Position numbers and translations under genes: made by a program. Positions 9,514-18,274 of a stretch of DNA of 64,000 nucleotides are shown here, piece by piece. This DNA is from Aureococcus anophagefferens (taxonomy: Eukaryota > Sar > Pelagophyceae > Pelagomonadales > Pelagomonadaceae): NCBI RefSeq assembly GCF_000186865.1, contig NW_008705569.1:1443399-1507398 (forward strand). The letters run 5' to 3'. The first letter of the stretch is position 1, and each line of letters starts with the position of its first letter. The notes beneath the pieces were generated by a model. That model did not search any database. It had not been told where the DNA came from and worked only from the letters and a program-made list of their open reading frames with translations.

Positions 9514-11397
9514 ATGGGCTCATTTCGGCGCCAGTTTTCAATGGCTAGTTCATCTCGCCTCTGGCTGGCCTGCGCGGCGGCCCTCGCCGCCACCCACGCC
9601 TTCATGGCCCCCACAACCCACACCGCAGCACCCCCGCGCCGGGCGGAGCGCACGGTCGTGCAGGGCATCCCCAAGATGTTCCGCTGGCTGACGGACCAGT
9701 ACCCGTCGATCATGGAGCGCATCAGCGACGGCCTCCCCGCCCAGGGCGAGCGGGGCGCCGTCGTCGACAACCTCTACCTGGACATGAACGGCATCATCCA
9801 CATGTGCACGCACTCCAACGACGCCGAGCTCGTGGTCATGTCCGAGCGCGAGCAGTTCGTGCGGATCTTCACGTTCACGGACAAGATCTGCAAGATCGTG
9901 CGGCCGTCGACCTGCGTCTACCTCGCCGTCGACGGCGTCGCGCCCCGCGCGAAGATGAACCAGCAGCGGTCGCGGCGCTTCCGGAGTTCCTTGGAGCGCG
10001 AGGAGCTGATGAAGGAGCTGCTGGCGGCCGGCGAGGACGTGCCGTCGGACGCGGACGCGTTCGACTCCAACTGCATCACGCCGGGCACGGAGTTCATGTA
10101 CAAGCTCGGCGTCGCCTTCCGCGCCTGGCTCACGCACAAGTGCGCCACGGACCCCTTCTACGGCGGCGACGGCGCGCCCCGGATCTTCTTCTCGGGGCCG
10201 GACCTCCCGGGCGAGGGCGAGCACAAGGTCATGGACTACATCCGCGAGTGCCAGGCGGGCGACGAGGCCTGGGCGGGCAAGGACCTGAAGCACTGCTTCT
10301 ACGGGTTGGACGCGGACCTCATCATGCTGAGTCTCGTGACGCACGAGCCGAACTTCCGGCTGCTCCGCGAGAAGATGTCCGTGCGCCACGCGCGCAAGGG
10401 CAAGAAGCCCAAGGACCCCCTGGACTACGGGCGCTACGACTTCGAGCTGCTCGAGGTCGGGCTGCTGCGGGAGATGCTCCAGCTCCAGTTCCGGCCCGAC
10501 CCGACGGCGGAGCTCGCCGCGAAGTCCTACGACTTGGAGCGCATCGTCGACGACTTCGTCTTCATCTGCATGCTCGTGGGCAACGACTTCCTGCCGAACA
10601 TGCCCCACCTCGAGATCGTCGACGGGTCGTTGGACCTCATGATGGCGAGCTATAGGGAACTGCTGCCGGTGATGCAGGGCTACGTGACGGACAAGGAGAA
10701 GCTCCACCTGCCGCGCCTCGAGCTGTTGCTGCGGAGTCTGGCGGCCTACGAGCCGACCTACTTCGCGCGGCGCGGCGCGCTGGAGAAGGTGCCGGAGTAC
10801 GAGGACCCGAAATTGTACGCGGACCACTACTACTACGAGAAGTTCGGCCTCATGCCCGGCGACGTGGACGCGCGGAAGCAGCTCGCGGCGGACTACGTGC
10901 TGGGCCTCTTCTGGTGCGTCCAGTACTACCACCGGGGCGTCGCGTCCTGGGACTGGTACTACCCGCACCTCTACGCGCCGCTCGCGTCCGACCTCGTCGA
11001 CCTGCCGGAGCTGCCCCTCGAGTTCCCGACGACGGGCTCGCGGCCCTTCACGCCCCTCATGCAGCTCATGTCCGTGCTCCCGGCGCAGTCGAGCCGCCTC
11101 CTGCCGCGGCCCTACGCGGACCTGATGACGGACACCAACTCGCCGCTCGCGGACGCGTACCCGGCGACGTTCGACGTGGACCAGAACGGCAAGGCCGCGC
11201 CCTGGGAGGCCGTGGTGTTGATCCCCTTCATCGACGAGGACGCCATGGTCGCCGAGCTCAGCGCCATCGACCACAACGCGGAGCTCACGCCGCGCGAGCG
11301 CGCGCGGAACGACGTCGGCGCCGCGTCGCTCTGGACGTCCGCGGACGTGCCCAACGTCAAGGCCACGAAGGAGGGCAAGGCCCAGGCCGCGCGATAG
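9514..11397 (+). CDS. plastid-targeted XRN-family 5'-3' exoribonuclease
   Basis: 627 aa, or 618 aa from a second ATG at 9541. The N-terminus is a bipartite plastid signal: hydrophobic signal peptide, cleavage THA-FMAP (the heterokont Phe motif), then a basic Ser/Thr/Pro-rich transit region. The body is the XRN N-terminal nuclease: GIPKMFRWL, LYLDMNGIIHMC, YLAVDGVAPRAKMNQQRSRRF, ITPGTEFMYKL, GPDLPGEGEHKVMDYIR, YGLDADLIMLSLVTH and VFICMLVGNDFLPNMP, all with the acidic residues of the two-metal site. It ends soon after this core, so it lacks the long C-terminal domains of XRN1 and XRN2. XRN enzymes degrade 5'-monophosphate RNA processively. Plastid placement is inferred from the leader. Confidence 0.8.
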   Translation: MGSFRRQFSMASSSRLWLACAAALAATHAFMAPTTHTAAPPRRAERTVVQGIPKMFRWLTDQYPSIMERISDGLPAQGERGAVVDNLYLDMNGIIHMCTHSNDAELVVMSEREQFVRIFTFTDKICKIVRPSTCVYLAVDGVAPRAKMNQQRSRRFRSSLEREELMKELLAAGEDVPSDADAFDSNCITPGTEFMYKLGVAFRAWLTHKCATDPFYGGDGAPRIFFSGPDLPGEGEHKVMDYIRECQAGDEAWAGKDLKHCFYGLDADLIMLSLVTHEPNFRLLREKMSVRHARKGKKPKDPLDYGRYDFELLEVGLLREMLQLQFRPDPTAELAAKSYDLERIVDDFVFICMLVGNDFLPNMPHLEIVDGSLDLMMASYRELLPVMQGYVTDKEKLHLPRLELLLRSLAAYEPTYFARRGALEKVPEYEDPKLYADHYYYEKFGLMPGDVDARKQLAADYVLGLFWCVQYYHRGVASWDWYYPHLYAPLASDLVDLPELPLEFPTTGSRPFTPLMQLMSVLPAQSSRLLPRPYADLMTDTNSPLADAYPATFDVDQNGKAAPWEAVVLIPFIDEDAMVAELSAIDHNAELTPRERARNDVGAASLWTSADVPNVKATKEGKAQAAR

Positions 11398-11458
11398 AGG
11401 GATCGGGGGCGCTTGTTCATTATATCGACGTTCGCAATATGAGGGCATTTTAAATAGC

Positions 11459-12721
11459 TCAAGGGTCCCCGCGTAGCACGGCGGCGAGTTCGCTGATGAG
11501 GGCCTCAGATTCGCGTATTTTTGCGCGACTCGTGAAGTTCGGCAGTACTCGATCGTCGTTGTGGCCGTGGACGTCCCGGATGCGCAGATGTCTCGCTCGT
11601 TTCGCCGCGGGCGCCGCATCGTCCGCCTCGGGCGCCTCGAGGGCCCTCTCGATCTTCGCCAAGAAATCATCAACTTCGACGGTGTAAGAGTCATTCGGGC
11701 CGTACAACCGCTGAGAGCGTTCGGACGAGAGGCGCATGAGCGCTGCAGCTTCAGCTAAATCCTCGCGCGGTGCCTCTCCATCGCGAAAGAGACTGAACGC
11801 AAGACTGTAGCGCAGTCCAGACGTGACAGCCGAGTCGCGCTCAAGCTCGCGGTCAGCGAGGGGGTACGCATTTTGTAGAAGTTCCCGACATGAGGCGAAT
11901 AAGCCGCACGCTCGCAGACGGTAAGAGAGTCTGTTGGCCGTTTCGAGCGTAGAAATGTGCGCCGGCCCCTTCAATTCATTGTAGCGGTCGTAGACGTCCT
12001 GGCAGACGGAGAGCGCCTCGTCCTTTCGCCAGAGCTTGTGGTAAGCTTCAGACAGGGTCAAAAGTCCTTCGAGCATGAGGGTCTCCCGGTCAGGGAAGTG
12101 CTCGGCCAGCGTATCGATGTGCGCCTTGACGACGACAAGGCCCACGTGCATGTTACCGAGCGAGATCTTTGAATCCAGGAGTGGCGTCGTCAATGTTTCC
12201 ATCGCCCAAAGTCGGCGCCAATCGTCTTCAGGTTCGCTCGCATACGTACGCCAGCTTTCCCAGGCGAGCGCGAGATCGAGGTATCCGCGGTACGATTGAT
12301 TGCAGTTCGGGCAATATGACCACAAGTTTGAGTGCTTATTGACAGTGTCGTCATTCCGCGCCATCTCCGCCAGGCACGACAGGTGCGCGTGCCCCGACGT
12401 GCCGCGGCACCCGCAGTTCCGGACGAGGGGTTCCGACTCGCCGCCGTCGAGACAGATGTAGCACGTCGCGTCTTGCGCCTCCGCCCCGTGTTCGCGCTGG
12501 GCGACCAATGCCTCCTCGCGCGCCTCGGTGTCCGCGAAGTGTTGTTCAAGGCCCACGCGAGAGACTTCCGCACAGATAGAGCGGTGACATTTCAGGTCCT
12601 CCGATCGGCATTCGGCGCTACAGTAATTCACCGCACACTTCCGGCACTTGACGACCTCGTCGTCATCGTAAAAAAAGGTTAAGCAGCGCGCGCAAGTAGG
12701 GGCGATGATGGTTCGCGTCAT
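11459..12721 (-). CDS. MYND / RING-CH / TPR protein, putative E3 ubiquitin ligase
   Basis: 420 aa. Residues 10-50 are an MYND zinc finger (CARCLTFFYDDDEVVKC, NYCSAECRSED, ending CHRSIC). Residues ~85-145 are a RING-CH domain (CYICLDGG, CGCRGTSGHAHLSCL, WSYCPNCNQSY). The rest is alpha-helical tetratricopeptide-like repeats (LSEAYHKLWRKDEALSVCQ, LETANRLSYRLRACGLF) and a basic C-terminus. RING-CH domains recruit E2 enzymes; MYND and TPR segments would bind substrate (inference). The gene looks intact. It diverges from the membrane-protein gene at 12910. Confidence 0.8.
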   Translation of the reverse strand: MTRTIIAPTCARCLTFFYDDDEVVKCRKCAVNYCSAECRSEDLKCHRSICAEVSRVGLEQHFADTEAREEALVAQREHGAEAQDATCYICLDGGESEPLVRNCGCRGTSGHAHLSCLAEMARNDDTVNKHSNLWSYCPNCNQSYRGYLDLALAWESWRTYASEPEDDWRRLWAMETLTTPLLDSKISLGNMHVGLVVVKAHIDTLAEHFPDRETLMLEGLLTLSEAYHKLWRKDEALSVCQDVYDRYNELKGPAHISTLETANRLSYRLRACGLFASCRELLQNAYPLADRELERDSAVTSGLRYSLAFSLFRDGEAPREDLAEAAALMRLSSERSQRLYGPNDSYTVEVDDFLAKIERALEAPEADDAAPAAKRARHLRIRDVHGHNDDRVLPNFTSRAKIRESEALISELAAVLRGDP

Positions 12722-12909
12722 CGCGTCACGAAAGCACGAGCCGTACGCACTCGCTGCGACCCGTCGAGATCACTTCACGGCTCCGTCGCCCTCACCGTGC
12801 GACCGATTTGCAGTGTTGCCCCGACTGGGCAGCCGATGGGCCGAAAGATGGAAGCCTGGCCCGAGGCTGCCTCGTTCATCGAGACGTGGAGACGGCGTCG
12901 GCGCTGACG
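12722..12909. promoter_or_regulatory. bidirectional promoter region
   Basis: 188 bp between the RING-CH gene (minus) and the membrane-protein gene (plus). It contains GGGCAGCCG near 12828, the recurrent motif of the window. Confidence 0.4.
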
Positions 12910-15412
12910 ATGCATACGTCGACGCCGCCCCCGACGCCGCCGCCGGGCTCGCCACCACGGTCGCCGGGCGAGCTGCGCTTCCATGTGGGCGAATCGGAGG
13001 TCACGACGGCGCACGGCGAGCTGCTCCCGCGCCTCGCCGACGAACCGGCGGCGGGCCGCGACGCGGGCCTCGGACGGAAGCCCGAAATCGCCGCCGACTC
13101 GCCGAAGCGCGCCAGGGAGGACATCGAGCACCGCTTCGGCGAGCTCGAGGCCTCGGGCGTCGGGTCCGCGGAGACGAACCGCGAGGTCGCCGAGCGGCTC
13201 GAGCGCGAGGCGCGCGCGGAGATGAACCGCGAGATCGCCGAGCAGCTCGAGCGCGAGATCGCCGCGACGCGCTTGAAAGTGAACGCGTCGCCGGCGAGGC
13301 ACGCGTCGCTCCTGGCGCCGAAGTTGCTTCCGCCGCCGCCGTCGCCGCGCGAGGGCTGGAGGCTCGAGGCCCTGCGCTCGCCGCCGAAGCCCGACGCCAT
13401 AGACGAGGCAGTCGACGCCTCGACCCGCGACGAGTGGCTCCTGCGCCTGCTCACGTGCGTCGTCGCCGTCGACGGCGCCGGCGACGCCGAGGCCGTCCGC
13501 GGCGGCCGCTTCCTGCTCGCGCTCTACACGCTCGACACACTCAGCTGGGCCGTCGCGAAGATGGCGCTCTACGAGGTGCTGGCCTTCGCGCGGCGCGCGC
13601 TCGGCGCGAGGGCGCTCGTGCTCGCGTCGCTCGCGATGACGACCGCGGAGGTCGGCTTCGAATTCGCCGCGGCGGCGCTGACGCCCGCGCTCTTCCGGCG
13701 GGCGACGGGCCGCGCCATGGACGCGCGGCGCTGCGCGGCCTTCGCGCTCGACTGCTACGGCGCGTCGAGCGCCGCGGCGGTCGTCGTCTACCCGGCCGTC
13801 TACTTCGGAGCGGAGCGCGGCTCGAAGCTTTCGTGGCTGGTCGTCGCCGCGGTCGCGCAGAATATCCAGTACAGCTTCTTGAACCAGGTCGGCGACCAGG
13901 CTTGCGGGCTGAGCCGCCCCCACTGGCACCGGACCTTCGCGTCCGTCGCGACGCGCTGGCCGCCGTGGCGCGCGGCGCCGCCCGGGGGCACGCCGCCGGA
14001 GCGCCTCGCGGTGCTCCTCACGCTCGCGCGCGTCGTGCTGAGCGCGGCGCTGGCGGCGCTCTACGTGGCCGCGCGCGCGTCCTACGCCGCCGCGCGGCAC
14101 GCGCTCGTCGTCGGCATCTCCGCGTCCGTCGTCGCGTGCGTCGTCGTCCTCCGGCGCTCGGGCCCGGGCCCCGCGGTGCCCGCCGCGGCCGTCGGCGAAG
14201 ACGGCGGGTTCGCGCCGAGCCTCGCCCGCCTCGACGGCCTCGACCGGCGGCTCGTGGTCTTTTCCGTCGTCGTCTTCGACCTCCCGGACCAGGCCTTCAA
14301 CGCGATCGTCGCGCTCTGCGTGGAAATCAAATCTTCAACCCGACTTCAATGTGAGCGTAATTGAGCGATTTGTGCCGGTTTCTTCAACCGTGCTTCGAGA
14401 GCTCGACGAGAGCAATCGGTTCGTCCAAAAATCAGCCAAATCGACTTCGATTTGACCGAGCTAGAGAATTTCAAAGTTTGGTCGGGACGTCCCAAACCAG
14501 TGGTTGATTTCCACACAGGTCGCGCTCCTCGTGCTGCGGCTGTCGCCCCTCGCGAGCGGCGCGGCCCTCGTCTTCGGTACGCTGGCGGCCGTGGCCTACC
14601 TGCACGCAAAACTGCGGCGGACGGCGCGGCCCGCGGGGGGCTACGGCGGCTGGCTCGCGCTCGTCGCCGCGTCCGCGCTCTCGCTCCTCGGCGCCGCGGC
14701 GCTCGTCGCCGCCGCGCGCGACCGCGCGCTCTACCTCGCCGTGCCGCCCCTCGTCGTCTACGCGGCGTCGCAGCAGGCGCTCTTCGCCAAGTTCACGGCG
14801 TTCCTCTTCGTCCACGACAACGAGCGGTCGTCGCTCGTGAACTTTTACGCGAACGCGGGCTACGCGGCCGTCGCGGGGCCGCTGCTCGCCGTGAACTGGG
14901 CGCTCGCGGCGTCGGCGGCGTCGCTGCGCGCGGCGCTGGCGACGCTGCTGCTCGTCGCCGTCGGCGGCTACGCGCTCGCCGCGGCCGGCGTGTGCGGCAG
15001 CGCGACGCTCCGCCGCGGCGTCGACGGCGCGCTCGCGGGCTTCAGGCCCCGGCAGGGCGCGCCGCCGCCGCCGCCGCCGGCGACGCCGCGCGAGCCGCCG
15101 GAGGCCGCCTTCTCGTCGCGCGACGAGGCCGCGGCCGACTCGGACGTCACGACGCTGAAGATCAACTACATCGACGAGGCCGACGACGACGACGAGGCGG
15201 GCCTGCCGCCCTTCCCGGGCTCGGCCGTCGAGGAGGAGGAGGCGCGCCTCGTCGCGACGACGCGCCACGGGTCGTCGTGGATGCTCGACGTCGAGCACGT
15301 CGTCGCGGACCTCGACGACCCGGGCGACGACTACGCCGACCTCCAGATCCAGGGCGTCTCCTACGACGACGTCGCCACCTGCTCGACGCACGTCTGCGGG
15401 CTCTACTGTTAG
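12910..15412 (+). CDS. multi-pass membrane protein, two exons separated by an introner
   Basis: Exon 1 is 12910-14319 and exon 2 is 14519-15412, joined in phase 0, giving 767 aa; without splicing the frame ends at 14364. The cytosolic N-terminus (~170 aa) is Pro-rich, then forms an acidic/basic coil (EREARAEMNREIAEQLEREI). From about residue 180, repeated hydrophobic helices follow (FLLALYTLDTLSWAV, SAALAALYVAARASYAA, LVVGISASVVACVVVL, LAVPPLVVYAASQQAL, LATLLLVAVGGYALAAAGV), probably 8-11 segments. The splice falls between two helices. The C-terminus is acidic and Cys-ending. I do not recognise the family; a transporter or channel-like role is only a guess. Confidence 0.65.
14316..14518 (+). 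mobile_element. introner element (intron with terminal inverted repeats and 8-bp target duplication)
   Basis: The 203-bp insert begins CTGCGTGGAAATCAA and ends TTGATTTCCACACAG; the ends are inverted repeats with one mismatch over 15 bp. It is bounded by direct repeats GTCGCGCT at 14308-14315 and 14519-14526. The spliced intron is 14320-14518: the GT lies inside the left repeat and the AG ends the right repeat, directly before the second target copy. The insert is clearly AT-richer than the exons. This matches the introner elements described in the pelagophyte Aureococcus, where DNA-transposon-like units create introns. Confidence 0.85.
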
Positions 15413-15436
15413 TAACGTGCTGTGCTTTTTAGGGGG

Positions 15437-15967
15437 TCAAGCCACCGCCGCGTCCCCGAGCTCGACGTCGCGGGGCGGCGCCGGCGCCGGCGTCCGCGAG
15501 AGCGCCCTCGAAAGCCGCCCTTGCTTCTCCGCGTAACCTTTTTTTCTCGTCAGGCGCCAGACGACGAGCGCCCGCGGCAGTGGCAGGACGAAGCATACAC
15601 AACACGCGGCCCAGAGGTAAGGCATAATTTCGGCGCGCGTCGCCTTGCCGACGCCGATGTCGGAGCCGTGGTCGACGATGAGCGCCCCGACCATAAGGAT
15701 AGCGAAGAGCAAAAAATAGAGGATGCTTGCGTCCCTGTCGTCCTCCGTGGGCCGATAGTCGCTCGGGATGCGCCAGAGCCGGTGCTCGCCGACCGTGACA
15801 GTCTCTTGGAAGAACAAGAAGATGAAATAGACGACGAGCAATGGCAGGAGGAAGAACGCGCACCCTTCGCAATCCTCGCAGTCCTGGGAATCGCAGCAGT
15901 ACGCCGGCGCCTCGTTCTCGTCCTTGCGCTCATCGGCGTCCGTCTCGTCCACGGCCGTCTCGGACAT
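15437..15967 (-). CDS. small Cys-rich three-pass membrane protein
   Basis: 176 aa. The N-terminus is acidic and then Cys-rich (CCDSQDCEDCEGC). Three hydrophobic helices follow: FFLLPLLVVYFIFLFF, ILYFLLFAILMVGALIV and YLWAACCVCFVLPLPRAL. The C-terminus is basic and Pro-rich. No family is recognised. It diverges from the zinc-ribbon gene at 16087 across 119 bp that carry a GGGCAGCCC motif at 15981. Confidence 0.6.
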   Translation of the reverse strand: MSETAVDETDADERKDENEAPAYCCDSQDCEDCEGCAFFLLPLLVVYFIFLFFQETVTVGEHRLWRIPSDYRPTEDDRDASILYFLLFAILMVGALIVDHGSDIGVGKATRAEIMPYLWAACCVCFVLPLPRALVVWRLTRKKGYAEKQGRLSRALSRTPAPAPPRDVELGDAAVA

Positions 15968-16086
15968 CGTCTCGAGGTCTGGGCAGCCCTCGAGTTGTTT
16001 GAGTTCAAGTGCCTTTTTTTTTGTATTTGGTTACCCGCCGCGATGTGATGAGTTCCAGCGTCGCGATGACGATGAGATAACACGCC
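15968..16086. promoter_or_regulatory. bidirectional promoter with GGGCAGCCC
   Basis: 119 bp between divergent start codons; motif at 15981-15989, followed by a poly-T tract near 16010-16022. Confidence 0.4.
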
Positions 16087-17319
16087 ATGGACGTGCAGCA
16101 GCCCGCGCTCGAAGACGGGCTGGCGGCGGCGGCCGTCCGGAAGCAGCAGACCGACGTGCGGCCGCAACTCGCCGAGGCGACGTGGCTCGCGGCTTTGCTG
16201 CATCCGACCAAGAACCCGCGCCGCGACCTCTTCGGCCGCATGCGCTGGTTCAAGTGCTTCAAGGGCCCGGACCACGAGTGGGTCGACGAGCCCGTCGCCG
16301 TGCTGCGGCGCGGCCCGGCGCGGGCCTGCCCCTGCTGCGCCGGGCTCCAGGTCTCGCGGACGAACTGCGTGGCGACGCTCTGCCCCGAGGTCGCGCGGGA
16401 GTGGCGCCTCGCGAAGAGGAACGGGCCCGCCGTGCCCGGCCCGGACAAGGTCATGGCGACGTCCCAGGCCGCCGTCTGGCTCCGCTGCCGCAATGCGCCG
16501 GCCCACGGCGAGTACCGCGCCGTCGTCGCCGCCGTCGTCCGGACCAAGGGGGGCTGCCCCGAGTGCGCGGGCACGGTCGTCACGAAGCGCAACTCGCTCA
16601 AGGCGACGCTCGGCCCCGCGGCGACGACGCTCATCGACGTGTCGCAGGTGCCGCGGCTGAAGCCCGCGCAGATTCTGGGCACCGCGGCCGGGGCCGAGGT
16701 CGCGTGCCGCGACCCGACGACGGGCTACGCGTGGCGCGCGACGCCGCGCGCGCTCACGGAGGCCGCGAACCAGACGCCGAAGACGCCCGACGCGCCGCCG
16801 GCGGACCCCATGGAGAAGATTTTGGACGCGTTCGTGCCCCGCGCGCTCCGCGCGCGCGCGGCCGGCATGGTCAAGCAGGCGTCGACGCTCGCCTTCCCGA
16901 AGGTCGTCGACGGCCTCGTCGACGACGCCGTCGCGGCCCTCGCTCGGACCCTCGTGGACGAGGCGAAGGCGGGGAAGAAGGTCGCCAACGCGCCGCCGCC
17001 GCCGCCGAAGAAGTCGCCGCGGACGCCGCGGCGCATCCCGGGCCTCTCCGCGCGGCCGAGGCCGCCGCCGCGGAAAAAGGACCCGGAGGCCGCGGCCATG
17101 CGCGCGGCGGCCGTCGCCCGCACGCGCGACGCCAACGCCGCCGCGCGCGCCGCGGACGCCGCGGCCGCGCGCCTCGCCGTCGCCGCGGCGGCCGCCGCGC
17201 TCGCCGCGCGCGCGACGCCGCCCGAGCCGCCGCCCGCGGCGCCGAAAGCGCCCAAGCCGCCGCCGCCCGCGGCGCCGCCGCCGAAGAAGAAGAAGTCGAA
17301 GGCGTGCGCCCTAATGTGA
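16087..17319 (+). CDS. treble-clef zinc-ribbon protein with C-terminal CaaX prenylation box
   Basis: 410 aa. Residues ~65-165 contain two rows of the zinc-ribbon type found in restriction-enzyme-like stramenopile proteins (CPCCAGLQ ... EVAREW, then VWLRCRN ... CPECAG). The second half is Ala/Pro/Lys-rich and low-complexity. The protein ends KKKKSKACALM: a polybasic run followed by Cys-Ala-Leu-Met, a farnesyl-type CaaX box. Membrane anchoring by prenylation plus the basic patch is a good inference. Its stop codon directly abuts the stop codon of the convergent gene at 17320, leaving no spacer. Confidence 0.65.
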   Translation: MDVQQPALEDGLAAAAVRKQQTDVRPQLAEATWLAALLHPTKNPRRDLFGRMRWFKCFKGPDHEWVDEPVAVLRRGPARACPCCAGLQVSRTNCVATLCPEVAREWRLAKRNGPAVPGPDKVMATSQAAVWLRCRNAPAHGEYRAVVAAVVRTKGGCPECAGTVVTKRNSLKATLGPAATTLIDVSQVPRLKPAQILGTAAGAEVACRDPTTGYAWRATPRALTEAANQTPKTPDAPPADPMEKILDAFVPRALRARAAGMVKQASTLAFPKVVDGLVDDAVAALARTLVDEAKAGKKVANAPPPPPKKSPRTPRRIPGLSARPRPPPRKKDPEAAAMRAAAVARTRDANAAARAADAAAARLAVAAAAAALAARATPPEPPPAAPKAPKPPPPAAPPPKKKKSKACALM

Positions 17320-18111
17320 TTACTGGATCCCGAGGAAGATGCGCGACCCCGCGGACAGCTTGCGGGACCGGTCGCCCTTCGGCGACAGGGCCGCGGCGTC
17401 CGCGAGGACGCCCTGGGCGTCGTAGGCCTCCTCGCGGAGGCCGCCGGGCAGGGACGCCAGCTCCGCGTCGCTCAGGAGGCCGTCGCCGTCGCCGTCCGCG
17501 GCGCGCAGCGCGCCCAGGAGCGTCTCGGCCCGCGGCACGGGCTGGTCCTCCAGCAGGGCCTCGACGCCGCTCCGCGCCGCCTTGAGCGCGAGCGTCGCCT
17601 CCTCGCGCTGGCCCTTCTGCGACAGCGCGAGCTCCGCCCTTTCCAGCTTCGCGACGACCCGGTCCGCCGTCCGCAGCACGCGCAGCTCGTTCTTCGCGCG
17701 CTCGGAGACGTCGTCGATGGCCTCGCCGTAGCGCTGCGTGTTCTGCGCGACCACGGTGCGGAAGAGCTCGCGCGACTGGATGAGCGTGAGGATGCGCCGC
17801 CGCGCGGCGGGCACGTCGTCGCGCTCGTCGAGGTCCCGCTGCGCGTCGACGATGGACGCGCGGAGCTCCACGAGCGGGAGCAGGGCACCGATGGGCATTT
17901 GCGCGGGCGCCGCGTGTGTCGCGCGAGGCGCGAGCGCCGCCGCGGGGATGAGCGCTGCGACGCTGCGCCGCGAGAGCCAGGGTGCAAGCGCCTTGCGCCG
18001 CGGCGGCTCGACTGATGTGTGCGCGGTATACTGATGCACAGGCTTGTTCTCAAATATTGTAAGGCTGCTTGTGGGCTGCGCGAGTGTAAGAACGACCACG
18101 AGAGCCCTCAT
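17320..18111 (-). CDS. thylakoid-lumen EF-hand protein
   Basis: 263 aa. A hydrophobic signal peptide (ALVVVLTLAQPTSS) and a basic transit region are followed by a twin-arginine lumen signal (SRRSVAALIPAAALAPRATHA, cut before AAPAQ). The mature part is a helical bundle of ~130 residues. Near the C-terminus one canonical EF-hand loop is visible (DGDGDGLLSDAEL, with Asp at loop positions 1, 3 and 5 and Glu at 12). A lumenal Ca2+-responsive protein related loosely to PsbQ-like helical bundles is possible, but no photosystem family is confirmed. Confidence 0.7.
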   Translation of the reverse strand: MRALVVVLTLAQPTSSLTIFENKPVHQYTAHTSVEPPRRKALAPWLSRRSVAALIPAAALAPRATHAAPAQMPIGALLPLVELRASIVDAQRDLDERDDVPAARRRILTLIQSRELFRTVVAQNTQRYGEAIDDVSERAKNELRVLRTADRVVAKLERAELALSQKGQREEATLALKAARSGVEALLEDQPVPRAETLLGALRAADGDGDGLLSDAELASLPGGLREEAYDAQGVLADAAALSPKGDRSRKLSAGSRIFLGIQ

Positions 18112-18274
18112 AATCGAGCTTCAACCACTGCTCCTTGCCGTCAATCGCTGAATATCTGAATCTCCACAAGACACTTGCCGCGCCTTGGGCAGCCACCGCT
18201 GGCCGCGCCGCACGCAGGACACAGGCGCTTGGGCAGCCACCGCTGGCCGCGCCGCACGCACGACACCGGGAACC
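18112..18274. promoter_or_regulatory. bidirectional promoter with a duplicated 40-bp block
   Basis: Lies between the lumen-protein gene (minus) and the F-box gene (plus). It holds two nearly identical ~40-bp units at 18184-18223 and 18228-18267 (period 44), each starting CTTGGGCAGCCACCGCTGG, so the GGGCAGCC motif is present twice. Confidence 0.5.
18184..18267. repeat. 44-bp-period tandem repeat, two copies
   Basis: Both copies carry CTTGGGCAGCCACCGCTGG followed by the same GC-rich tail; they differ at a few positions in the last ten bases. Confidence 0.8.
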
